DNA from: Metarhizium brunneum | Taxonomy: Eukaryota > Ascomycota > Sordariomycetes > Hypocreales > Clavicipitaceae | Direction: 5' to 3' | DNA: 64,000 bases | Assembly (NCBI RefSeq): GCF_013426205.1 | Contig: NC_089427.1 | Coordinates: forward strand, 372,001 to 436,000 | Part shown: piece by piece, positions 11,701 through 23,877 of the stretch | Layout of the letters: each line of letters starts with the position of its first letter | Position numbering within the stretch: position 1 is the first letter of the stretch | The notes under the pieces: generated by a model | Told to the model about the DNA's origin: nothing | What the model saw: the letters and a program-made list of their open reading frames with translations, nothing else | Databases searched by the model: none | Position numbers and translations under genes: made by a program

Positions 11701-13087
11701 ACCTGCTTGATGATGAATGTGGCCTTGTCTCCCCAGAGGATTTGGTACTGCCGGATGATGCAGGCCCTGACCTGTCCAAGAAAGCCAACCGTCATGGGGC
11801 TGTTCTTGGGCAGCCCCTTTTCCTTGTCCAAGTGGATGGCCTGCTGGAACAGCTCCGTCTTCTCCTTTGCGCCGGCCGAGGTGGGAAAGTCGTACTCGGC
11901 CTTCATCCGGCTGTAGATTTGCGTCTCCTCATAGCGAGCGCGTATGTCGGCCGCCGTCCGGGGAAACTTGTGCCGCATATCGCCACGGATCTTGCGCTCC
12001 GTGGGGACGGTGACGCCGGTCAGGAAGTCGGCCACATTGGCGCCGTCGTCGCAGATGAAGCCCAGTTCCTCCATGAAAGGGCGTGCCTCCCTCATTGGTC
12101 CGTAGTAAATCTCTTTGCCTTCGTCCAGTACCAGCACCTTGTCAAAGAGCTGGTAAATGCCGTTGCCGGCCTGGTACAGGGTAACGATGGATGCGAGGCC
12201 AAGGACGTCGGTCATGGCACGAATCGCCTTGGTATACTCTAGAGCACTGGAGAGTACACGCGTTAGCTGGTCGAGACGCCAAACGGGAGGGATTCTACTT
12301 ACGTGCTGGCATCCAGGCCTCTGGTCGAATTGTCCCAGCAAAACACACTGCCCCTGGAGGCAAGGCACTCAATGATGGAAACGCGCTTCCTCTCACCGCC
12401 GGAAACGCCACGCACAAACGCATCGCCGACCTTTGTGTCGAATGTGTGCTCGATGCCCATGGACTTTAGCAGGAACTCCTTGGTCTCTGCACGATGGTCC
12501 TCCTTGTCGCTCACCCCGTTGGGCAGGTTGAATGGTGTTTTCAGCCGAGTTGCAAAATCCATGGATTGGCCCACGGTGAGTGTAGGGAAGAAGACTTCCT
12601 CTTCTGTGTTCATGACAATCTGGCCTCTGTACTTTTTGGCGTCGCTGGCCTTCATGGACCCGTAGAAGACGTCCCCGGATATGTGCTCGTAGCCGCGTCT
12701 TTTGTTGGTCAGGAGGTTGAGCAAGGTGGTGCATCCGGATCCAGGGCGGCCGAGGACGAGCAACATCTCGCCTGGCTTTACACAGCCATGTGAAGCGTCC
12801 AATATTGTCTTGAGGGGCGTCTCGCGTCTCGACTCTTGGATGAGTTTGGGAATGTTGAACTGCGACACGACATTTTCGTGCAGAGCGGATTCCGCGCTTC
12901 GTGCCTTGATCGTCAAGTCCGTCCAGGTGACGCCGAGTTCACGACGGGGGAAGCCGGAGGCCTGGTTTCTCTCATGGAATTTGGCAACATTGGGTTTCAT
13001 GGCCCATTCTTGCGTAGTGGGCAGGGCCTTGTCCTCTCCATCAGGAAAGCCATCGTTGGCGAGAGTCCTGGTGTCGTCGGCGGACAT
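8740..13087 (-). CDS. PDR-type (ABCG) multidrug efflux ABC transporter
   Basis: Three exons: 13087-12303, 12246-11349 and 11289-8740. Introns of 56 and 59 nt have GTAAGT and GTGAGT donors and CTAAC-like branch sites. The product is 1410 aa, slightly short for the family (usually about 1400-1500). The order is NBD1-TMD1-NBD2-TMD2. NBD1 has the degenerate Walker [10 protein letters not shown] (113-121) typical of PDR proteins, signature [10 protein letters not shown] (about 228-237) and a WDNSTRGLD Walker B/D-loop region. NBD2 has canonical GSSGAGKTT (about 815-823), a divergent signature LSVEQRKR (about 920) and [11 protein letters not shown]. Two blocks of about six membrane helices follow the NBDs. 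It is a plasma-membrane pump that exports hydrophobic toxins, such as azoles or plant and microbial metabolites. It is divergently arranged with a Zn2Cys6 regulator, 1.2 kb away, which may control it. The exact substrate cannot be read from sequence. Confidence 0.93.
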
Positions 13088-14283
13088 GGTGAATTATAGT
13101 GGCGGTTGCCAGACTAGAACCAAAGTGTGAGAAAACACACCGGCGCCTGACAAGGAAGAAATTCAAACCAAAAATGAAGAAGCACTACAGGAATATTCAC
13201 ATGGGCTCCAGCGTACAGGCTATATATATGTATCTCGACAGGATCGGGGCACAACCCCCGGCTCGGTATTTCGGATTGGTCCGAGATTTGCAATCAAGTT
13301 AGTTTTTCTCGCCATGTCCGCACTGGCCAGGCGAACCAAGCTTGCCCGAGATAAACTATGACGGTCTGAATCTGATGTAGCATGCAAACCTCGCCCTATC
13401 GGGCTTTGTCGTGTCGTACGGCAAGGAGCCGCAAGGATTCGGCGGCCGCCAAGTGGATCTCGGTTCTCCACGCTTTCGCTTTCGGACAACTCGGTGGCCT
13501 TGTTGTCCATCGCAAGTTGCCGCTTAGTCACGTCGTTGTGTGGGGATTGAGTATGTTGGGGGCGCTGTTTTGCCATTGATGGCACATGGGCGACGTTGGA
13601 GTTGCGTTTCGTCCCCGACCTGAGAACATGGTCACACGGCTTAGTAAGCTATGGACGAGACGGCTGCCAGGGTGGCGGCCACAGGGCTGTCTTGTCTGTT
13701 CGGTGTTGCCCTGCCAAGTTGAGACGAATCTGCTCCAGACTGCACCCCAAAACGTGGCCGCCTTCCTTTGTCTATACATCCGTGGCTCGTCCACTTTGTT
13801 TCGGGCGCCTAGTTGCACGGCTAGTTGCACGGCGTTGGCTCCATACGGAGAACCTTGAGCCAATAGACAAAATGCCGGGAACGCAGAGCCGCTTACTCAG
13901 CGGTATCGTGTATTCAGCCCAGCCAATCAGACATGGGCTCGACTCCAACTCGGCCTATTCGGCCTTTCGAGCAACCTTGACAGAATTCATCACATTGCGT
14001 CAACGCTTCCGGCAGCCTCGTCGTCAGCTTATGAGTCAAACCAGCGCCCATCTTATCTTCTGCGGCCTTCGGATGCTTGCTAAGCCCGACTAATTAGGCT
14101 ATCGATACCGTCTCCGACCAGTGTCTGATGCGATATGTAAGCGGCGCTGCGTCGACGCGGCCCATGAAGCGACAACGTCCTTTATTGTGCAGCTGGTGCA
14201 GTTTTCAGGTCTGATCCTGCGAACCTGGGAGACAGAAAGTCTCCTTCCGATTACTGTACGCTCCAGAGGGGCCGGCCATCTCC
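13088..14283. other. Divergent promoter region between PDR pump and regulator
   Basis: The 1.2-kb intergenic stretch has no convincing gene. TATATATA at 13221-13228 lies about 135 nt upstream of the transporter ATG on the minus strand and is a plausible core promoter. The rest is of mixed composition, and no clear TATA box is seen near the regulator start. Confidence 0.45.
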
Positions 14284-16600
14284 ATGTCCTCCGGCATGGT
14301 GAACAAACGACGGCCAGCTTGTGATTCGTGCCATAAGCGCAAGGTGCGAGACCCCATGCAGAGCGTCTGCCATTTAAATCCCTTGCTCTCCGAGCCCAGT
14401 GAAGCTAACGCGGCCGTGTTGGTGTCTGCAGATACAATGTGATGTATCTGAAACGGCATCGCAATGCGACTGGTGTCTACACCACAGCCTTCCCTGTACA
14501 TTTAACCGGGTCCGCGGTCGCAAGAGAAAACTGTAAGAGTAGTGTCTCTGTCCCTTTGCGGCGTACTGATGTGACCCATGTTCGCAATTGCTCATACCGT
14601 TCCAGGAAAGGGGATGTTCTGGAAGGACAGAAAAGCTTTCCAAAGGACAACGACTCGTCCCACCGCCATGTTCTTTCCGATGGTTTCCAGTCTTCAGAAC
14701 ATCAGTCATCGTCCTCTCCATCCGAATCTCAGTTCTTGACCATTGCAGGGCCGGCATCCAAGCTCAAGGCGTATCCGGCTTGCCTGTTCTGTCGAGGAGA
14801 ATCTGCAGCCACCAATCCTCAAAGACGTCTTGGCATCGCCCCCCTTGGCAACATCTACTTTGGAGGTCAAAACTTTGGTGCCATTTGCCCTCGCAACGGC
14901 ATCCCTCATCTAACCCCCCATTGTGAGCAATGGATACGAGAAAGATGCGGACAAGAACCCAGGTTTCGCCATCTATTTTCTGGCAATACACCTCGATCCC
15001 ATTTCTCAGGGTCTGATATTGTCCCGACCTTTGTGTCAGTCCAGGCTCAAGTAAAGCAGCCTGGCCTTCCGGACAAATGGATCGTCCATGGTCTTGTGTC
15101 TGCATTTACAAACTCAGAATTCAGTCTGGCCTTTCCACTCATGAACCCGGTTCTCTTTGAAGAGACGATACGGCTGGCATACAGTCCAGACGAGATGGAA
15201 CCTCCGCTTGAGCGTGTTACCGCAAAAGCCTGCGTCCTCGCCTTCGTCTCCTTGGCTAGCTCCCATTGTCCAAATGCGAATGGAGCACCATATGTTGACA
15301 TGGATTCATGTGCCAGAGATGCGCAAATCTTGCTGTCCGACATCATAGAGGACACGAGTATCACGACGCTGCAAACAATCCTAATGCTGGTATGTAAATG
15401 CACGTGCTTCTTAGATCCGTTCGGCCGACTGCGGCTACATATATAAGGCCAGGGGAACAAATCTGACTCTGTCATAGATGCTACACGAGACACTTTGTGG
15501 CCGCCTGCAAGCGTCTTCCATGTACCACGCCCTTGCCTGCAGAACAGTCTTTGCCCTTGGCGGACACACCGTCATGCTACCAACGCCCAAAGATCGTGAG
15601 CTCACAATGGAGGAGCATGAGGACCGTCATCTTCGCCTGCTCTTTTGGCTTTGTTACGTGCTTGACAAGGACATTTCTTTGCGAAACGGACAACCGCCAG
15701 CGATTCCCGATCAGTTCTGTGATCTAACTCTCCCCGAAGGATACGCCCAGAGCCGCTTCCTCCCCCGGCAACCGGGCCAGATGCAGAACCCTTGGCTTCC
15801 CAGCGATTTGAGGCTCAGTATTCTTAAGTCAAAGGCTGTGCAGTCGCTCTACTCCCATGCGTCTCTGCGAAAATCCGATGCCGAGCTGCTCAAGACAATC
15901 AGGGAGCTGGACGAAGAGCTGGAAACGTGGCGCACCTCGATTCCCGAAGCATTTTCTCCCAATCTCTCCGTTAAAAATGACACCAGACTCGAGGGGGTGA
16001 CAAGCATGTCCATCAACATGCTCCTCATCGAGCTGCATCTCGACTATCACTTCTTGCTGAACACGATTCATTGCGCGAGCAGTCGTTGCCTCACGAGAGG
16101 GAGCAGCGATCCGCAACAAATCTCCTTCGGTGTGCAGTCTAGCTTCGATCTGTCCGTGGAGGCTAGCAGATCGACCATAATATACTTGAGCATGTCGGCA
16201 AGCAGGCTTGCAGGAGAGGCATTCTGGTAGGTTGAGACGATGTTGCCTGCTGCATCAGATTCGAGACGGCAGCAGGCAATACCACCGCGGAAAATGTTGG
16301 TATTTGCGTTTCTGACATTGGATCAGGTTCTTCGTTTTCTACCCGCTATCCGCACTGATGAATCTGTTTTTCAACATCTTGCAAAACCCGGGCCACGCGC
16401 TCGCTGTCCATGACATGGAGCTTCTGGGCAAGACTTCTCAGATTATCCGGAGCATGCCCATTCGCAGGGTCACCTCTCACGAAACCGAGTACCTGACCAA
16501 GATGGATAACCTGGTAGCCGAGCTGTGCCGACTCAGCAAGTGTGCCATCGAGAAGCACCAGGCGATGCTTTCATCCTATCAGGCAGGCAATGGCATGTAG
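14284..16600 (+). CDS. Zn2Cys6 fungal-specific transcription factor
   Basis: Five exons give 655 aa: 14284-14343, 14432-14532, 14606-15389, 15478-16226 and 16327-16600. The start MSSGMVNKRR places the zinc cluster at the extreme N-terminus, split by intron 1 between HKRK and IQCD. The cysteine pattern is C-X2-C-X6-C-X8-C-X2-C-X6-C, followed by a basic linker (RGRKRK). A Ser-rich spacer leads to a middle region with LGNIYFGGQNFGAICPRNG and then a fungal_trans-type helical domain (for example HRHLRLLFWLCYVLDKDISL in exon 4). It is a nuclear DNA-binding activator or repressor. Its position head-to-head with the PDR transporter suggests, but does not prove, that it regulates efflux. Every junction keeps frame with GT/AG signals, although intron 1 has a weak GTGCGA donor. 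Confidence 0.9.
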
Positions 16601-16889
16601 GGCACCGGATGGGACGCGGGTTCTGTACTTGGTTTGGGTTTTAAAAAAAGTAAATGGGATTTGCTAATTTGCTAAAAATGATTTTCTTTCTGATAGACAT
16701 AGAGTACATAGACCAGGAACACTGTATCAAGGACTGATCGCTGGATTTTAAGAGTACTTGTACAACACCACACGATTAGAGCGCGAATAAACACCATGTT
16801 GTCCTGATATTTGTTATTTTCTAGGTGGTTTCTTTGCATTACCTCTGCTAATAGTTGCTTACTTGGACTGCAACCAGCGATTACACCAC

Positions 16890-17575
16890 TATCTACGAGC
16901 GCCCTATCTTCTCGCCCGTTGGAGTCTTGAGGGGACGACTCAGAGGATGCGACAGAGTCACCAAATGGCTCAAAGGAGCCGAGGCATAGCCTTGGCAGGA
17001 AGGCTTTACCCTAGAAGTCAGGCGCAATAAAGGCAATAAAGCCCTAAGGAAGAAGCACGTCCTCAGGAAATGGTGAAGAAACGGTTGCGCAGGTTTATTA
17101 GTGTTACACGCTGTATGTATAGATTTCAGACCAAGCAGCAATTCCATCGTTAACCCCTAAAGCGCTTATAGATCCCCTTGTCCCTAATCCTCAAGCCATG
17201 GAGCCGATTGATTATTTGTTCGAGGATTCAGGATGAGGACCAGAACTAGAGATAGAATTCCCTAGCATTTTCGGCAATAGAAGGGATGTAGCTACCAGTT
17301 GTTGTGTATACCGTAGGGGCCTGGTCATAAGTTCCTTTGTCTCTGACCTTTTAGACATGACCGCTGGTGCAATACAAGAACAACAAGTCGTCCCGTCTCC
17401 TAGTCAGATAAGCGGACCGCCGCTATCTGGTCTGTGAGTATTCTTCCCATCTCTACTAGCACATACTATCGCAACAGACCGTTAATGAAGACGCTCTGCG
17501 TAGCCACTTTTAGCCACAGCAGCTTAGGCGACAAGTGCCTATTACTCACCACGTAAAAGTAACCTTTTTACGTTT
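16890..17575 (+). mobile_element. Possible relic of a pogo/Fot1-like DNA transposon
   Basis: Plus-strand reading around 16.9-17.1 kb gives fragments interrupted by stops, including VTKWLKGAEA followed by a Lys/Arg-rich stretch, which resemble the C-terminal tail of fungal pogo-type transposases. The interval ends in two close inverted repeats: TAGGC...GCCTA (about 17525-17541) and ACGTAAAAG...CTTTTTACGT (17551-17573), the latter terminal-repeat-like. No matching 5' terminal repeat was found. The assignment rests on weak similarity recalled by eye. Confidence 0.3.
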
Positions 17576-19550
17576 TCAAATCATTTCTTACAATTGTCAA
17601 GCTTCCTTGCAGGGCTTCCCGGACCTGATGGAACCTGATCGTCGCCACGCGCCTGCCCAGAACCCGGGGACGATTGTGTGATGACGACAGGGTCGCCCCG
17701 GCGAATCATCTCATACCGCGCGGCAACGCTGGGAAGTTGGAAGCCTTTTCCTGTTTCGAGTGTTTCAAGAGTAGAGGCTGGGGTCTCGAGTTTTGACACT
17801 TGCGGTGGCCTGATCCCAGCGGCGCCGGCAACATGAGACTCGGGGATGCCAGACAGAACTGACCAATATGACGAGGCTCGTTCACAGCTGCATCTTGAAA
17901 CGCATAAAAACGTTTTGGCGTCAGGCGAGCGGCATTGCCATCTGGCCAAGAGTGTCGGCAACCATGAACTGAATCGGTGTAACATGAAACAAAACAGTGG
18001 GAATGTGAATCATGTAACTCATCGTTTCCATTTTTTGCCGCTCTCGGCCCGCTACCACCTGTGTCAATGTCTTACATCCTCGAGAACTAGTACGTCAGCT
18101 AGATGACCTTTGACGCCATTCCCGTCGTGACACATCCGTGAGGCCCTAGAATGACTCAAAGTACACACTTCCCCCGCATTATTAATAGTAGTACTAGTGC
18201 GCCAGGTTTCTGGTACTTTGTTTGAAGAAGACGAGTATAGAGACTATTCCTTTGAAAGTCTTGACTTTAGAACGCGGCAGCTATTTCTAAAAACAGGCAA
18301 CCCCGACAACCGATTCATGACTTTGAGTGCATGACACCAGTCAAGCTTGCATTTACGCCAAGTCCTCCCACATCCTGAAATAGGGAGTAGCCAGGTGCTT
18401 AATTGACCATCGCGTGTGTTATCGGGTAGCGTCATATTTGCAGAGTACGCAGAACTCGTGTTCAAGTTCGATTCCATCTTGACTTGGTAGCGTAGACAGG
18501 CAGCGGAGGCGGCGAGCGAATGCAAATTGACAGAGCGGCATAACACTTTTAATACAGACGCATGACTTTTTACAGCTTCTAATTCGCTTTTTATCGACCA
18601 GCACGCACTTTATTGTAACGGTGGTGTGACTAGGTTTCTTAACGGCTCTGAAACCACTATACCCTGGCTTATTATAAATACACTGCGCATAATCACCGAC
18701 GGAATAAATATCATATAGTTAAAAAGGTAGAGTCTTAGACTCTAAGCCTTGGCCGTTGATATAAGAGACTGGACTCACATTTTTTAATACATAGGTGCCC
18801 TCACGTTACATATATATCTACGAAACGCTAACAAAAGAGAAGAATAAGCTTCAGCTAAGCCTAAATTATGGGTCCATGCAATTCTCACATAGTAGCCTAA
18901 TAAAAACCAATTCACTTGCGCAGCTTAAACGCGACCCGTGACAAACGCGAAGCCCTTTACTTCAAGGCCTGCCACGAATGTGTTACTAACCATTCGTCAA
19001 GGTATTTTTATGGAGGTGGCAGAAACCCATGGTGGTAAACAGAGAAGATTTGAAAGAACCAGATGCTGTAAAAGCCATGCATCCGTTAGGTCATGCCGCC
19101 CCATCAATTCCCGAGCGAATATAGCCAGGGGCCGTAGAGACCGAGATCTACGTGGTTACAGGGTGTCCTGTGCAGATTTGACCAAGGCGGATTCAAAACT
19201 CAAAACCTGAACGTTTACTCGTAATAATAGCACTCGTCACATCTCCGCAGGGGACCGTTGCATGGCGTCATCGGTGATTCGGGGTGGGATGTCATCACGC
19301 ACGAGTCACGCCAGCGCTTGAAACGTGGATTTGCGAGGGAGGTGCCGGTAGGTGCTCTTGAACTGACAGTGTGAATTATCGTGTACAATGAACATAATGC
19401 GCAGGCGAAGTCGCCGCAGGTTGCAGTCATGCACTGCAGATAGGCTTTCAACGAGTCAGGTTGCTGTTTCAGTAGCACGAGAAGCACCATCTCATGCCGA
19501 TGCATGATTGTAGATCATGTTTACCATACTCGAGGTCGGCTACGAAGAAA

Positions 19551-19563
19551 AATATATATATAT
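19551..19563 (+). promoter_or_regulatory. TATA tract of small secreted protein gene
   Basis: An ATATATATATATT tract lies about 145 nt upstream of the ATG at 19706, followed by an A/C-rich leader. The spacing fits a core promoter. Confidence 0.45.
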
Positions 19564-19705
19564 TCGATGCAGCCCTCGTTTTCGACAGCATTCCCAATCA
19601 TACAAACTCGCAAATCAAACACTCACCGCAAACAACTACGCTACAACTTGTCAAGAACAAGTCTCTACTTCTATTTCCAAATTTCTCACCGCTCTATTTA
19701 TCAAA

Positions 19706-20194
19706 ATGAAGGCTTCAAGTGTTCTTCTTGCCGTCTTTTCCGGCCTGGCCATCGCCAGTCCTGCTCTTTCTGCCCGTCAGGACCTTGCCAAGGCAAACGA
19801 GGCGCTCAACGCCTTTGATGCCAAGAATGCACAGGTCAAGGCCTATTTTGAACAGAAAAAGCAGAACAATCCCGAAGGAAAGGGCGAGAAGTGGAAGGAG
19901 ACGGCAGGTCAACAGGTAGACTTGATAAATACGTTGAAGGACCAGCTCAAAGACAGTCCTCAAGATGTTAAGGACAATATCAACAAACTTTCGGAAATTT
20001 CTCAAAATTCCTTGAACAGGGCGAATGAGAAGCACCCAGAGGGTGCACCGGGAGACCAGGTACGTCAATCTACAAAGGGTACAAGTTGCGAGAAGAACAA
20101 GGCTAATGTGGCAAAAATATAGAAGTCCAAGCCGGAGCAGATTAACGAAGAGTATACCAAGATTGCAAGTGACCTCAGGGCCGCGCTCAACTAA
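19706..20194 (+). CDS. Small secreted cysteine-free helical protein
   Basis: Two exons, 19706-20059 and 20123-20194, with a 63-nt intron (GTACGT...ATAG) give 141 aa. The start MKASSVLLAVFSGLAIASP opens a clear signal peptide with cleavage near residue 22. The mature chain is strongly charged (Lys/Glu/Gln/Asn-rich), has no cysteine and is predicted mostly amphipathic helix, with motifs such as LINTLKDQLKD and IASDLRAALN. Reading through the intron would add an aberrant tail containing Cys, which supports the splice. I do not recognise a family. It could be an effector-like or surface-coating secreted protein. Confidence is high that it is a gene and low for any function. Confidence 0.8.
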
Positions 20195-21632
20195 TGGCCC
20201 GGGCTGTCTTGTACTGTCAAGTTGGACTTGAACTTGTTTGGGCCCATTGGATGAAGCCACAGTCGCTGTATGGAGTTCTCCCGTGGAGTTTAAGCTCGGC
20301 CGGCTGCGGAAATCTGAGACAGTTAGTAAAGTAGAGAAATAGATTACTTTACCACGTCTGTTAAGCACCAGCAATAACTACAATGTGTTGTCTTTGAGTA
20401 TTACATTCAATGAATATGTAGGGCTGGCGGAATCTAAATGTCTGCAACGACGGAAATCTAGCGTCAGTCTGACGAACTTGGCTATTATACATATTCAAGC
20501 GGCTAACAGGCAAACTAAGGCCAGTTTTATTATTCCATGATAGTGGATCTAACTCATGGATTGGCCTACAGGGTTGGGGTTAGCTTAGGGTTACATCGGT
20601 CCATTGGAGAATGCCACGTTTTCCGTGAACTATGACCCGAGAGGCGTATTTCTGCTTGTATATGTGCAAAAGAATTATTGGTTTTGTTGGTAAAAGTGGT
20701 CGCTATCTTTAATCGCACCTGTCAACGTAGTCGCAAACTTATGATTAAATCTTCAAATTGCTCGATTTGTTTGTTACCGCTCCGTAATGAGCCTAGTAAT
20801 GGTGATAAATTGAGACATTTTTCATGTATTCGAGATCTCTACTACTTTTTGCTCTTCGTTCACTGTCTGGTGACAGATCAATCATCTTTGACTCTGTCCT
20901 TTGAAACAGAAAGGATTGCTGAGGTCAATGACTGCCGTGGCCGACATAACCGCGCAGATAATCAGCGCTCGATAGCACTTGCAGAGGCAGCACTCTGGTG
21001 TTCATAAAGTTATATGGAGCTCGTGAACATCTATGATAACTCCATGTCATTAGATTGAGTGCATCATGCCTCGGTTGCGTAGCGATTGATGTGGACGACA
21101 TCTGGAACGGTGAGTTGCGGCTACAGCTTATATTGGACGCTGTTACTTATTGGTTCAAGTAGTAGTCTGGCATTATTGCACTCGCGATAGCGCTCAAGAT
21201 GAACGACTCATTTTAAATATCCAGCAACACTGTTCTGTGCCTAATTCCTCAAGGCAACTTGTAGTTACAGTCCAGTCCATGGAATGAAGATGCCTGGTCA
21301 GGAGAGTGGCTTCATGTGGCGGTAGAGCCCGGGGTGCCACGGCTCAGCCGAGCAATAGATGGCCATTTCTGGTTCTGCCAGCTCGTACAGCTCAAACCCT
21401 AACGCCAGAAAAATGCCGAATTCCCGTACTGCTACTATTTAAACCGGCGCTGGATGAGACCATGCCCAGGGAAGCAAAGGAATGTCAGACTAGTATAATA
21501 CAGAACGACGCAACCTGGAAAATTGAGAAGAAGAAAAAATACTACGCGGCGTCGCGCTGTGGGTGAGCAAATCTCGGCAGAGTTCATCACTTCCTACCCG
21601 CCTCATATTCAACAAGAGCAGACCGGCACGGA
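20195..21632. other. Intergenic, no gene seen
   Basis: A 1.4-kb stretch of AT-rich sequence with only short unconvincing frames. A degenerate telomere-like stretch occurs at 20571-20593. Confidence 0.5.
20571..20593 (+). repeat. Degenerate telomere-like motif
   Basis: GGGTTGGGGTTAGCTTAGGGTTA is an imperfect run of TTAGGG-like units. It is too short to be a former chromosome end and may be a chance or protein-binding motif. Confidence 0.3.
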
Positions 21633-22827
21633 ATGACTCTTCTTCATCAACACGCGATTGAAATACTGCTTGTGGTTTATGCAAGCATCGGCGTTCATTC
21701 TAACCTCGTATACCAGACTGGCGGGAATAGGCCAAGTCCTGTACTACGAGACGAAGCGACTCCCCCTCCGACGCCTGCTCCTGATAATCCGCTCTTCAGA
21801 CGTACCATTCCCCCTGACCAGACCACAGGATGCGGATATGTCTCGGGAACTCAGGGTCAGTGATACCGCGTCTAGTTTCCCTCCCAGAAAGGAACTACAC
21901 GTTGCCAGTCTAGTCACTAACAATTATTCCGTAGCCTGGTCGGCGTGCCCATCAGGCCAGTGGTGCCATTTTAACTCGCGTGAATTGGTACTTAGCTGCT
22001 GCGGTCCCGATGCAAATTGCACCCTTGTGACACAATGCGAACCATATAACCCCGTGAATGCAGGGACAATTGACAGTTACGATGGCACGACTTTCTGGTA
22101 AGTGAGCTCATCTGTGCGAAACAGAGGACAGAAGCATCTGAGAAAAAAAGCTGACCTATCGATATAAATAGCACCGAGGCACAACTGCCCTCTTGCGTAG
22201 TCCTCTCGTATGCTGGCTCCCCGTATGGCGGATACAGTCGGCTGGTGTGTAATACCCAAGGAGGAACATTACCAATCTACTTTAATTATAATTCGACTGC
22301 ACCCTCGACTACTCCGACTACCACTCCCATTCCACCGACTATTACACATACCGTGATACCACAGCCATCTCCACCCGTCGGCGCTATAGTGGGAGGCGTC
22401 GTCGGGGGAGTTGGTAAGAAGAAGCCCGACGCCAACTTTGTCTTCAACGGGGCTAATCCATGCTCTGCCGGTTTCAGCTGGCCTGGCTTTGGCAGTTGCT
22501 TTAGCCTTCTTCCTAATTCATCGAAGGAAACGACCGACCGGTTCCAGTCCTCAACAACCAGTCGTCTCCGGCCCCATGGCGGACCAGGGCTCCGAGGGAT
22601 ACACACAAGAGTATTTTGATCAGATGCACCGAGGTAGCGTGGGCAAGTCTTCAACAGCAATGACGCCCGGTTCCGTGTCAACCCCTCCGGCCTGGCAGCA
22701 CGGGACCAATTATTACGGCGAACTGGGCACGTCGACGGCATCAGCGCCGTATAACACGTCCGTTCCTCATGAGATGCCTGTTTCAAGGCCGGAACGTGAA
22801 CCGCAAGAAATGCCAGAGAGATATTAA
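21633..22827 (+). CDS. Single-pass cell-surface protein with Cys-rich ectodomain
   Basis: Four exons (21633-21855, 21935-22097, 22172-22413, 22478-22827) give 325 aa with frame kept at every GT/AG junction. The N-terminus has a hydrophobic signal-like stretch (AIEILLVVYASIGVHS). A Cys-rich ectodomain follows (CGYVSGTQ, SACPSGQWC, LSCCGPDANC). A Thr/Pro/Ser-rich stalk (TPTTTPIPPTITHT) leads to one membrane helix built across the intron-3 junction (GAIVGGVVGG then LALAVALAFFLI), then a stop-transfer HRRKR. The cytosolic tail is about 120 aa, Ser/Pro-rich, with a proximal tyrosine-containing segment. This layout matches Mid2/WSC-like or orphan receptor-like proteins of Pezizomycotina. A role in wall sensing or adhesion is inference. 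The start codon is less certain than the rest. Confidence 0.78.
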
Positions 22828-23877
22828 GTGTAGAAGACAAATATCGAGGTTCCTGTACTACTAATAATTTTCTTAATACGATGAAAATAATAAGCGGGAA
22901 AACAGAGGCCAAGTAATGCAGCAAAGACATAAGGAGACAAAACTACTGGGGGGGAATACTGTGACAAATTGGACCTGGGCTAAGATGAACACTTCAATCA
23001 TGTGATGGTATTTTGTACAGTGGCAAATTACTTTCCCTTTGTTCCATTCTAATCACGTTGTTAATACAAAAGACGACGCTATCCAAAGCTGTCAAAACTC
23101 TCGAGTGCTAGCTATGATGTCCTCCTAAGCCAAGACGCAAACACCACGGCCGACAATAACAGTTAGCGAAAGCAGGGGACATGCAACAAACGGCCTCACT
23201 AAGCGGTTCCTGTTTCCCAAACCAGGGGATATTCCTGTCATGAGGGCCTGGGTTTCTCAGGGTTTTTAGCTCGCAAGCCGTGACGATTGAAAAATTTGCA
23301 GACCGAGATGAACGTCTGCGCACTTGGAGGATCTTCAATTCTCCAGCATTGGGGGATATCTTTGGCCAAATGACTAAGCCATAACAAAGGCGTTGGGCGA
23401 ACAAAGGAGACACAAAGGAGACATGAGGAGACCTACATTGAGGCCTCACGTCCAACGCTGCCTTGGACCTTTATCCCTCGCCGACTCAATGTATCAATTT
23501 GAGCTCCTTGAGCTATTGACCTTTAAAAACCCCGTTGACCTTCGTACAGACATGAGATGCTAAGATACTCTATTTAGTGATGAAGATAACGGGTTGTGCA
23601 CACGAAATGCCGATGCTTGGCTCCCGTCACGATCGTCTTGTGATATATTCAACGCGATGTATTTATCTACACACTTTATCGCCTTCATCACCCAGACGGC
23701 AATAGAAGGCACAATTTCCCAAAATTGCAAAAAGAAACACCATAGCAAGTTCGAGTCTCGCAACCGCTATTAACAACTCTAGCATTTCCACACACAGAAT
23801 ACATCTTCACGGAGCGCACCACTCCGCCATCACAACCCCATGGTCTGCGCTGTCCAGAAAGCAAGAGCAACAACAAC
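22828..23877. other. Intergenic between convergent genes
   Basis: A 1-kb stretch of AT-rich 3' flanking sequence between the plus-strand surface protein and the minus-strand FMN dehydrogenase. No gene is seen. Confidence 0.5.

Larger units (their letters stand above)
16601..19705. other. AT-rich intergenic region
   Basis: A 3.1-kb stretch, markedly AT-rich, with no intact gene. It contains a probable DNA-transposon relic (16890-17575). The part at 18.2-19.2 kb has only short overlapping frames and may be RIP-mutated or otherwise decayed sequence. The last 150 nt form the promoter of the small secreted protein. Confidence 0.5.

Noticed and set aside
17551..17573. Inverted repeat as a bacterial-type terminator or CRISPR unit
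   Set aside because: The genome is fungal and no repeat-spacer array exists; the palindrome fits a transposon end better.
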